5,490 bases of DNA from Spirochaetia bacterium (GTDB taxonomy: Bacteria > Spirochaetota > Spirochaetia > Sphaerochaetales > Sphaerochaetaceae). Made by a program: the position numbers and the translations under genes. Location: contig SABI01000171.1 of assembly GCA_009929055.1 (NCBI GenBank), forward strand, positions 1 through 5,490, written 5' to 3'. Below, one piece after another: positions 1-5,489 of this stretch (positions within the stretch are counted from its first letter, which is position 1; every line of letters starts with the position of its first letter). Below the pieces are notes generated by a model that saw nothing but the letters and a program-made list of their open reading frames with translations, did no database searches and was not told the DNA's origin.

Positions 1-19
1 GATTAATAGAAATTACCAT
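1..19 (-). CDS. possible start of the next downstream gene (partial)
   Basis: An ATG at 19-17 opens a frame that reads MVISIN and then leaves the window. It lies 31 bases downstream of the stop of the preceding co-oriented gene. Its start context, AGATTATGG after an A-rich stretch, matches the context of the capsid gene's start, which also lacks a Shine-Dalgarno. Only six codons are visible, so no product can be assigned. By position it would be another neck or tail gene of the structural module. The ATG could also be fortuitous. Confidence 0.4.
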
Positions 20-30
20 AATCTTTTTTA

Positions 31-42
31 GTTTAATTAAAC
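31..42. repeat. 12-bp perfect palindrome in the intergenic gap
   Basis: GTTTAATTAAAC is a perfect palindrome in the 50-base AT-rich space between the 230-residue gene and the possible next start. It could be a weak hairpin or a protein-binding site. With such AT-rich sequence it may also be chance. There is no GC stem, so it is not a convincing intrinsic terminator. Confidence 0.35.
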
Positions 43-50
43 ATTTATAT

Positions 51-743
51 TTATTCTTTATTTCCTGTTAGTTGAGTTTTACTTATTATGGCAAGCTGTA
101 CAGCTCTTTCAAGTATTGCTCTGTGTATTACAGGATTTAGTTCACATTCACTTTCAGTACTTACACCATTGATACTTAGTCCATCAGGTAAATCTACTAG
201 TATAATAGGAGTTGGTTGAGAGATATATCTCATTAAATATTTGTCCACATTATACTTGCTGATTAACTCAGCTAAGTCACTTTTTATATCAAGTCTTAGT
301 ACCCTGTCTTTACTTGGTCCTCTAAATGGATTATCCTTTGCTCTATATAAATCATCCTGTGGTAATGGAACCACACTTGCCTCTATACCATCCAAGCAAC
401 CTAATCTACTATCCTTGAGGAATGCCACTTCATAAGTAATGAACCAAGTATTTTGTGGTATCTCAAAGAATACTGAATCTTTTGATAATCCTAGCTTTCC
501 TGTAACCTTAGTACTTGTTTCATAGGTCTCCACCAAATTGCTCAAATATCTTCTTATTTCTTCTGTCTGTTCAAAGGACTTACCATAAATAATATTCCTT
601 CCAGAGTAGATGTCAATAATCAATTGTTCTTGAGCATTAGTGAGAAATGTTGATTTCTCATATTCATCAAGGGTTATATTAGGAGTGACACCAAATGAGT
701 TAAGTAAAGTACTGAATCCATCAGAAAATTCTTTATTAGTCAT
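51..743 (-). CDS. crAss-like phage neck ring / head-tail connector-type protein, paralog 2
   Basis: 230 residues, ATG to TAA. The protein is clearly paralogous to the gene immediately upstream. Both share an N-terminal block (here around residues 27-40, EYEKSTFLTNAQEQ), a block near residue 170 (MRYISQPTPII), and a C-terminal block from about residue 190 (SINGVSTESECELNP, followed by an IH..IL.RAV.LA pattern). No signal peptide or membrane segment is visible, which fits a soluble virion protein. The start lies 11 bases after the upstream stop, so the two are co-transcribed. No Shine-Dalgarno is seen upstream of the ATG, suggesting coupled or A-rich-leader initiation. Established: crAss-like virions carry several stacked ring proteins between portal and tail, encoded downstream of the capsid gene. 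Inference: this is one of them. I cannot say which ring, and a tail-tube role is possible. Coding identity is near certain; function is moderate. Confidence 0.85.
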   Translation of the reverse strand: MTNKEFSDGFSTLLNSFGVTPNITLDEYEKSTFLTNAQEQLIIDIYSGRNIIYGKSFEQTEEIRRYLSNLVETYETSTKVTGKLGLSKDSVFFEIPQNTWFITYEVAFLKDSRLGCLDGIEASVVPLPQDDLYRAKDNPFRGPSKDRVLRLDIKSDLAELISKYNVDKYLMRYISQPTPIILVDLPDGLSINGVSTESECELNPVIHRAILERAVQLAIISKTQLTGNKE

Positions 744-754
744 ACTTTATCATT

Positions 755-1471
755 TTACTCTGACCTCTGTCCTAATTCAACACTTGCCTTTAAGTCTCCT
801 TGGTAAGCTGCCTTAGCCAATTCAACGGCTCTCTGTAATATCTCACTATGAATATTTGGGTTAAGCTCACATTCTGAAATAGTGCTTACACCATTTATTG
901 TGACATCACCATATTCAGAAGATAGATTAGTAGTGATAATTGGAGCAGGTCTTCTTATATATCTTATCTTATAGTCTATAATAGTTTCATTACTGTTTAC
1001 TATTAATTCTACAGAGATATTGTTTATAGAAGTAGTAATTATTCTCCATGCCTGATATTTAACTGGTTCATTATAGGGTCTTGACATAAGCCTTGTATAA
1101 TCAGAATAACTGATTGGAACTATCTGTTTAGTTCCTGCATTAGTATCAACAGCCTCATTTATAACCAAGAATAAGTCAGCAGGTAAATCATATACCTTAG
1201 CTCTCTTATCAAAGGTGGTAGTAGGAGTACTTGTGTTAAGTACTCCTTGCCCTACCTTTATTAATTCTGAAAAATCTATTTGTCTTTTTGGTGAATCATC
1301 TAATCCTTTTCTATACTTATTACCTGCTGGTTCAAAGTAGTTCTTAACTACCTCTTCTTGAGCCTTAGTAAGCAGTACAGACTTCTCATACTCATTTAAC
1401 CCCGGAGCAGCATTGCTCATTATGTTGTTATAGAGTACATCAAATTCATTAGAAAATTCATTAACATTCAT
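755..1471 (-). CDS. crAss-like phage neck ring / head-tail connector-type protein, paralog 1
   Basis: 238 residues, ATG to TAA. Its architecture matches the 230-residue gene downstream: EYEKSVLLTKAQEE near residues 27-40, IRYIRRPAPII near 170-180, and TINGVSTISECELNP near 190-205, followed by a helix with the same IH..IL.RAV.LA pattern. The middle regions differ in sequence, as expected for proteins that sit at different levels of a stack and contact different partners. The start is well supported: AGGA at 1482-1479 lies 7 bases from the ATG and overlaps the end of the upstream gene, whose stop is only 4 bases away, so translational coupling is likely. No membrane or signal segment is seen. 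Family knowledge places such proteins in the portal-proximal neck of crAss-like podoviruses. The specific ring assignment is inference; a P22 gp4-like adaptor role is the nearest generic analogue. Confidence 0.87.
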   Translation of the reverse strand: MNVNEFSNEFDVLYNNIMSNAAPGLNEYEKSVLLTKAQEEVVKNYFEPAGNKYRKGLDDSPKRQIDFSELIKVGQGVLNTSTPTTTFDKRAKVYDLPADLFLVINEAVDTNAGTKQIVPISYSDYTRLMSRPYNEPVKYQAWRIITTSINNISVELIVNSNETIIDYKIRYIRRPAPIITTNLSSEYGDVTINGVSTISECELNPNIHSEILQRAVELAKAAYQGDLKASVELGQRSE

Positions 1472-1475
1472 ATCT

Positions 1476-2468
1476 TTATCCTTTTAGCTTTGCTTCCAGA
1501 CTGAACTTCAATTCCTGTCTCTTAGGAGCACTTAAGAACTTAGCAGCTACACTTAAAGTAGGTTCTTCATTATCTCCACATAGAGGAGAACCGTCAGATT
1601 TAAGGTATAACATACCCCCTCTGTTACTAATTAGACCTTCTTCAATAGCCTTCTTAATCAGAACTTTAGTATCAAGATACGGGTCTTCTGAGACTCTTAA
1701 GAAAAGTTTTGGGTCAGCTTGAATTAGCTTGTTAATCTTCTCATGTAAGAATTCAATCTTAGTTGTCTTAGCAAGAGGTCTACCATCAATAGTTTCAATG
1801 ATTACTCTCAGCTTATCAGCATCCTCTTGAATTTCCCCAAACTTCATGTATGACTGCATTGTAGCATTCATTTCCTTCTTAGCAGTCTTAGCTTCTTCAC
1901 CTTCCTGTACAATTACAAACTGGTAAGTCATTTTAGGTCTGTCTTGCAACTCTTGAAGAGAAGATGCAATATAGTCCTTGTTTGCTAAAAGGATTTTATA
2001 TTTGATATAATCATCAGGGTCAGCCAAGTTCAAGAAATTATCTTGCTTAGTTAATCTCACTGTATAATTCTCCCAGAAGTTATCTACCTTCTTATAGATA
2101 GATAGAGCATTGTATTCAAGACCCATTATCTCTTCAAGGTAGGCTTTCTCCTTATCAGTGAGTGCATTTACATACATACCAGAACTTAATCTTGGTAGAG
2201 TAAACCATCTTACTGCTGCTTCTGCCATACCTCCATATAGGATATGCTTAGGGTTTGAAACTAAACCAGTCTGCTTGGGAACAAACCTTACTATAACTCT
2301 TTCATTTCTTAGGCAGCTAATAGGTTCATCATTGTCCTCTATTACTGCTTGTTTCTTTGTTTTTCTTGTCTTTGGTTCTTCAAAGAGGTTATCCATATCA
2401 GATACAACTGGTGTTTCCTTCATAATCTCTTCATCATCCAAAATCATCTTACTAACTTCTTTTGCCAT
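1476..2468 (-). CDS. conserved crAss-like structural-module protein of unknown function
   Basis: 330 residues, ATG to TAA, first gene after the capsid gene and its terminator. Residues 1-50 are charged and probably disordered (acidic patches, then a KTRKTKK basic patch). A folded part follows, containing VIVRFVPKQTG and an aromatic segment with AVRWFTLPRL. The second half is mainly helical and charged, including a probable coiled-coil region around 190-260. The C-terminus has a glycine-bearing turn (SNRGGMLYLKSDGSPLCGDNEEP) and ends in a basic helix. I see no catalytic motif, signal peptide or membrane segment. The general look is that of a protein conserved beside the capsid gene in crAss-like phages, but I cannot name its role. 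A virion component, capsid cargo or assembly factor are all possible. Initiation is supported by GGAG at 2479-2476, 7 bases from the ATG. The gene ends 4 bases before the next start. Confidence 0.85.
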   Translation of the reverse strand: MAKEVSKMILDDEEIMKETPVVSDMDNLFEEPKTRKTKKQAVIEDNDEPISCLRNERVIVRFVPKQTGLVSNPKHILYGGMAEAAVRWFTLPRLSSGMYVNALTDKEKAYLEEIMGLEYNALSIYKKVDNFWENYTVRLTKQDNFLNLADPDDYIKYKILLANKDYIASSLQELQDRPKMTYQFVIVQEGEEAKTAKKEMNATMQSYMKFGEIQEDADKLRVIIETIDGRPLAKTTKIEFLHEKINKLIQADPKLFLRVSEDPYLDTKVLIKKAIEEGLISNRGGMLYLKSDGSPLCGDNEEPTLSVAAKFLSAPKRQELKFSLEAKLKG

Positions 2469-2475
2469 ATTACTT

Positions 2476-2479
2476 CTCC
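2476..2479 (-). promoter_or_regulatory. Shine-Dalgarno of the 330-residue protein gene
   Basis: GGAG on the minus strand, 7 bases before the ATG. It lies directly after the terminator's T-tract, so any transcript that reads through the terminator carries an intact ribosome binding site. Confidence 0.65.
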
Positions 2480-2491
2480 ATTTAATATCTT

Positions 2492-2534
2492 AAAAAAGAA
2501 AAAGGGGAAGAGGAGTTTCTCCCCCTCCCCTTTT
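2492..2534 (-). terminator. Rho-independent terminator after the major capsid gene
   Basis: On the minus strand, AAAAGGGGAGGGGGAG (2534-2519) pairs with CTCCTCTTCCCCTTTT (2515-2500) around an AAA loop. This gives a continuous 16-pair stem with two G-U wobbles, followed by T, C and six T (2499-2492). The two wobbles become A-C mismatches if the plus strand is transcribed, so the element is better suited to the minus direction, that of the genes. It begins 9 bases after the capsid stop codon. It separates abundant capsid mRNA from the downstream genes, which have no room for an independent promoter in the 23 bases that follow and probably depend on readthrough. Confidence 0.9.
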
Positions 2535-2543
2535 ATTTTATGC

Positions 2544-4058
2544 TTATCCTTGCAAAATTGCAGGAATTAATGACATAGTTCTTGTTGGGTCAAGCACACA
2601 AACACCCAAAGTAGCCATTCTGTGAATTACAGCAGAGTCCTCATCAAATGACATGTAAGGATTACCCTTTTGTCCAGTGAAAGGATTTCTAATACCCCAT
2701 TGGTATCCTCTGTACTCATTGTCACCCTTAATCTTACACTTGAAGATATTAGGTTGGTCCATAGTACCAATATACCAGATGTCATATCTGTAAGAGAAAG
2801 CTACACCACCCATTGGGTGAAGAATCTTGTTTCTTACTGGGTCATCATAGAATGGGTCAACATCCAATCTTACCCTAACACCATTAGGAGCCTTATATTC
2901 AACAAATTGGAAACCAGCACTAAGTGCATTGCTGTGAAGTCTTGACTGAACTTTCTCAACAACTCTTGTAGAGTTATTATCAAGTACAAATGTAGTCCAA
3001 CCAGATACAGTCTTCAATACTTCCTTATGGAACTGAATAGCACCTCTTTCACCAGTCTTGATTACAAAGAGTCTATCATCCATTGCAAGTTTAGAAGCTG
3101 ACAGTTCATACAGTGCATCTTCAAGTAACTTCAAGCTGAATGTATTGTAGTACATAGTATTAGCAACCTCTGTTTGTTCAAAGATACCAGCACCAGTCTT
3201 AATAGCATTACCTGATTTACCAAAGTTCATGTATTCACCATTCAGATTTCTGTTTGAAGTACCCCATGCCATAGCATTGTTCTTGTACTCATCAAATTGA
3301 AGTTCTACTTCCCAATCTACATAGTGCATCCACATATTTGCAGTGTCCTTCACTTGCTTTCCACTTTCAAGATTTCTAACCATAGGAATACCCATAGCAA
3401 GTTTCTTGTTTAGCTTATTACCAGCTACCTTGTGTTGGATTCTAATTGTAGTCCATTCATTTCTCATGCTTACAGGAGAAGTGAATCTAACATCACCAAC
3501 CTTTCTTGAAAGTTCTTTTTCTACAGGAGCAAATTCAATAGAGAATCTTTCTCCTTGTTGCAGTCTTTCAGCAGGAACACCTTGAGTATTACCACCCATA
3601 AGTTCTACTTTGTACACTGCATTAGTACCTTCCATTCTTGCATCACCAAGGATTCTAAATGGATATACTTGGTTCAAGTTACCTACAATAACTTCACCAT
3701 CTGCAAACCAGTCTTCTGGGAATACCAGATAGAAAGGAGATGTACCAATCCCCACATTAGCTGCATTAGCAGCAACTACAACACCATTTTCATCCCTTGC
3801 TTCAACAAGAGGAATGTTTCTCCTTGAAGAACCAATAACATCCCAGTAGTATTCATTATCATCTTCAAACTCCCTTGTAGGGAATGAATTAAGGAATGTA
3901 TCCAAGCTCTTTCCTCTATAGAAAGCCAACAGTTGCACCATAAGGTTTGTAGCCTTCTGAGGTGCTTGTTGGAAGATAGCTCCAAGGTGGTTGTCACTTG
4001 TCAGACCCTTCCAGTGTTGGAAGCCTAACATTTGAAATTTACCTAATTTACCAGCCAT
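2544..4058 (-). CDS. major capsid protein, crAss-like phage (HK97 fold)
   Basis: 504 residues, ATG to TAA. It forms the icosahedral head, assembling on the scaffold before DNA packaging. Recognition is by sequence: the N-terminal block (FQHWKGLTSDNHLGAIFQQA and APQKATNLMVQLLAFYRGKS) and the internal blocks SPVSMRNEWTTIRIQHK (around residues 195-210), WEVELQFDEYKNNAMAWGTS (around 250-270), and TGERGAIQFHKEVLKTVSGW (around 335-355). These are characteristic of crAss-like capsid proteins. Length fits that family, about 490-510 residues. The HK97 fold is known for the family, not deduced here. The start is fixed by the conserved MAGKLGKFQMLGFQHW beginning. No Shine-Dalgarno is present; the leader is A/T-rich instead. 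All arginines appear to use AGA/AGG, as the gene has no CpG at all. The scaffold-like gene lies 34 bases upstream and a strong terminator follows. Confidence 0.97.
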   Translation of the reverse strand: MAGKLGKFQMLGFQHWKGLTSDNHLGAIFQQAPQKATNLMVQLLAFYRGKSLDTFLNSFPTREFEDDNEYYWDVIGSSRRNIPLVEARDENGVVVAANAANVGIGTSPFYLVFPEDWFADGEVIVGNLNQVYPFRILGDARMEGTNAVYKVELMGGNTQGVPAERLQQGERFSIEFAPVEKELSRKVGDVRFTSPVSMRNEWTTIRIQHKVAGNKLNKKLAMGIPMVRNLESGKQVKDTANMWMHYVDWEVELQFDEYKNNAMAWGTSNRNLNGEYMNFGKSGNAIKTGAGIFEQTEVANTMYYNTFSLKLLEDALYELSASKLAMDDRLFVIKTGERGAIQFHKEVLKTVSGWTTFVLDNNSTRVVEKVQSRLHSNALSAGFQFVEYKAPNGVRVRLDVDPFYDDPVRNKILHPMGGVAFSYRYDIWYIGTMDQPNIFKCKIKGDNEYRGYQWGIRNPFTGQKGNPYMSFDEDSAVIHRMATLGVCVLDPTRTMSLIPAILQG

Positions 4059-4092
4059 AATCTGTTAATTATTTTTGTTAGTTAATATGTTT
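4059..4092 (-). promoter_or_regulatory. A/T-rich, Shine-Dalgarno-free leader of the capsid gene
   Basis: The 34 bases between the scaffold stop and the capsid ATG are almost wholly A and T on the minus strand (…AACAAAAATAATTAACAGATT before the ATG), with no GGAG-like element. Bacteroidota translate many highly expressed genes from A-rich, unstructured leaders without a Shine-Dalgarno. This leader fits that mode. I see no clear Bacteroides-type promoter box within it. Confidence 0.45.
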
Positions 4093-5262
4093 TTAGACAT
4101 CAAGGTCCCAGCCCTTTCCAATATAAGACTCAGTATCTTCCTCAACTCCTCCAACATATCTTGGATTACCTGATGAATTTCTTCCAGTACTACTGAGTTT
4201 ATGTTCTAATTCTCTAAGACTTTGCTTGACTTCTTTCTTTACTTTACCTTTTACAAGACCATCAATATTCTTGAAGCCATCAGTCATAGTGAACAATACA
4301 GACAGATACTTTCTAAACTCAACTGGGTTATCCGTTTCATATTTCTAAATGGCAGTCAAATATTCTCCATCTTCTGTTTTAAAGACAGGCTTAGTAATAT
4401 TCTCAAATGCTTTTTGTCTTGTAGTCTTATCAAGTGTAATACCTGTAAATACTTCCTTGTCATCAAGCATTGATTTCTTTAATTGTGCAGCCTCTTCTTT
4501 AATTTTCCTTTGTCCTTCTTTTGCTTCTTCTTGAGCTTCCTTAATTAGGTCCTGATATTGAGTGCTAAAGTACTCTCTATTACTTTCCAATGCCTCTTTT
4601 GCATCTTCAATGTCTGTGCCAGCATTGAAAGATTTCTCAACCTCTCTTTTAGCTCTGGCTTCACTATAACCTCTGTTCCTAAAGTCCTGATAGATTAAGT
4701 TCTTTCTCAATCTTTCACCCTTTTCAGTTTCATCAGTTATATATTCCTCCTTGATTGAATCCAAATTAGCAAGGGTTTGTTCATACCTTCTTACTTCATC
4801 TGGTTCTACATCAGCTTGTAATGCAGCATCAATTCTCTTTTGTCTTTCATCTAACCTTGCTTGAACAGTTTTTTCAACTGCTTCTGCAAAATCTTCTGGA
4901 GTCTTGATACCACTTAATGTAGCATCATCAAGGTCAGGGAAGATACCTTCTTCTTTCAAGGCACTGGCAATGGAAGAGTAGAAGTTAGTTTTGGGAGAAG
5001 TACCTTTGTCCTTTTCAGATTGGGTATCTTCCTCTTCTTCTTGATTATCTTTTCCACTACCTACGCTCTCTGGATTATCAAATAAATCATCAGGACTTAT
5101 CTCTTCTTCCTCAGTAGTTTTTTCAATTTCTTTTTCTTCTTTCTCCTTTGGGGCAGGTGGAGTTACCTGTGTTTTTTCTTCACCCCCATCATCAGAAAAT
5201 AGATTCTCTACATCTACTTCATCCCCTGTCATAATGAGGTCTTCACTTAATTCTCCTATCAT
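4093..5262 (-). CDS. scaffold-like capsid assembly protein with an in-frame TAG (389 codons)
   Basis: The frame runs from ATG 5262-5260 to TAA 4095-4093 with a single TAG at 4347-4345 (codon 306). Residues 1-85 are strongly acidic and low complexity (runs of E and D). Residues 90-290 are charged, helical and coiled-coil-like. After the TAG the same frame continues KYETDNPVEFRKYLSV, then a basic helix (VKGKVKKEVKQSLRELEHKL), then a glycine-rich tail ending GWDLDV. This layout, with acidic N-part, long helices and basic C-terminal helix, plus the place directly before the capsid gene, fits an internal scaffold that binds the capsid protein through its C-terminus (P22 scaffold is the analogy). 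With TAG read as glutamine the junction reads LTAIQKYETDNP, a natural continuation. With TAG as stop, a 305-residue product lacking the C-terminal domain results. A strong AAAGGAG supports the start. Scaffold function is inferred, not shown. Confidence 0.82.
4345..4347 (-). other. in-frame TAG codon, probably read as an amino acid (Gln) or read through
   Basis: This is the only in-frame TAG inside a gene of this window. Sixteen further codons without a stop (4344-4297) join it to the rest of the C-terminal domain. One C-to-T change from CAG would create it. All five complete genes end in TAA and the partial one in TGA, so TAG is not used elsewhere here as a terminator. A genuine nonsense mutation or a base-call error remains possible. 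Confidence 0.75.
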
Positions 5263-5269
5263 GTTTCTA

Positions 5270-5276
5270 CTCCTTT
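5270..5276 (-). promoter_or_regulatory. strong Shine-Dalgarno of the scaffold-like gene
   Basis: AAAGGAG on the minus strand, with GGAG ending 7 bases before the ATG. The spacing equals that of the two other Shine-Dalgarno-bearing genes here. It fixes the ATG at 5262. The compositional break of the window lies immediately upstream of it. Confidence 0.8.
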
Positions 5277-5277
5277 A

Positions 5278-5327
5278 GCGCCGAATTACGGCTCCGACGT
5301 GGCCGAAGCGGGGATAATTCCCCGAAG
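5278..5327 (-). repeat. GC-rich intergenic spacer with inverted repeats
   Basis: CGGGGA-TAAT-TCCCCG (5309-5324) is a perfect 6-bp stem with a 4-base loop, starting a few bases after the stop of the upstream gene. A second stem, GCCG-AATTA-CGGC (5280-5292), lies just before the scaffold's Shine-Dalgarno. CGGC at 5289-5292 could instead pair with GCCG at 5302-5305, so two folds exclude each other. No T-tract follows on the minus strand, so this is not a classic intrinsic terminator. CCGAAG occurs twice (5303-5308, 5322-5327). An operator, mRNA-processing hairpin or attenuator-like element are options. Confidence 0.5.
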
Positions 5328-5489
5328 TCACGATAACCTCTCGATTGCGTTATCGGGAAGCTGTTTCATTGTTTCGAAAGCTTTGATTGATTCCTGGTGA
5401 GACCTTAACTCTTCAGGCTTGCAAACCCGAAGCTTGGTCTCTGCGTCCTTGATATACATGTTGAGTTCCTCAATGACCCCAGGCCAATA
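5328..5489 (-). CDS. C-terminal part of an unidentified helical protein (5' end outside window)
   Basis: An open frame enters at the right edge and ends at TGA 5330-5328. The 53 visible residues begin YWPGVIEELNMYIKDAETKL and end KQLPDNAIERLS. They are charged and helix-forming, with heptad-like spacing and no membrane segment. An internal ATG at visible residue 11 has GAGGA about 6 bases upstream and could be a start, giving 43 residues, but the frame is open above it. I recall small helical proteins with a 'W..I..EL…lp' look near terminase/portal genes in other podoviruses; this is only a resemblance from memory. Base usage is unlike the rest of the window: CpG dinucleotides, a CGG arginine codon, many C-ending codons and TGA as stop. 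Foreign origin or an assembly join is therefore possible. In crAss-like order a packaging or portal-region gene would be expected here. Confidence 0.65.
   Translation of the reverse strand, partial: YWPGVIEELNMYIKDAETKLRVCKPEELRSHQESIKAFETMKQLPDNAIERLS

Noticed and set aside
2158..2570. Plus-strand open frames over the start of the 330-residue gene and the terminator
   Set aside because: They are antisense shadows of strongly supported minus-strand genes, with low-complexity or hydrophobic translations made by reverse reading of charged codons.
3343..3827. Plus-strand open frames within the capsid gene
   Set aside because: They lie wholly antisense to the recognisable capsid protein and have no ribosome binding site or family resemblance.
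3776..3997. Minus-strand 73-codon frame overlapping the capsid gene in another phase
   Set aside because: It is out of frame inside a conserved part of the capsid gene and shows no initiation signal or recognisable product.
4093..4296. A separate 67-residue gene starting at TTG 4296 (or ATG 4287)
   Set aside because: It is in the same frame as the scaffold-like gene and joined to it by 16 open codons after the TAG. Neither start has a Shine-Dalgarno, and the sequence reads as that protein's C-terminal domain.
4222..4534. Plus-strand hydrophobic frames opposite the scaffold-like gene, resembling small membrane proteins
   Set aside because: The hydrophobicity arises from antisense reading of Glu/Lys-rich codons. 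There is no plus-strand gene context or ribosome binding site.
5286..5330. TGA recoding that would extend the right-edge gene
   Set aside because: After the TGA only 13 codons follow before TAA, they lie over the inverted repeats, and the result (LRGIIPASATSEP) shows no sign of a conserved domain. An ordinary stop is simpler.
5289..5340. tRNA-like look of the GC-rich spacer (a GTGGCCGAA string and a 5-bp stem with short loop)
   Set aside because: The loop is not a standard 7-base anticodon loop, no T-arm consensus is present and no acceptor stem closes the structure.
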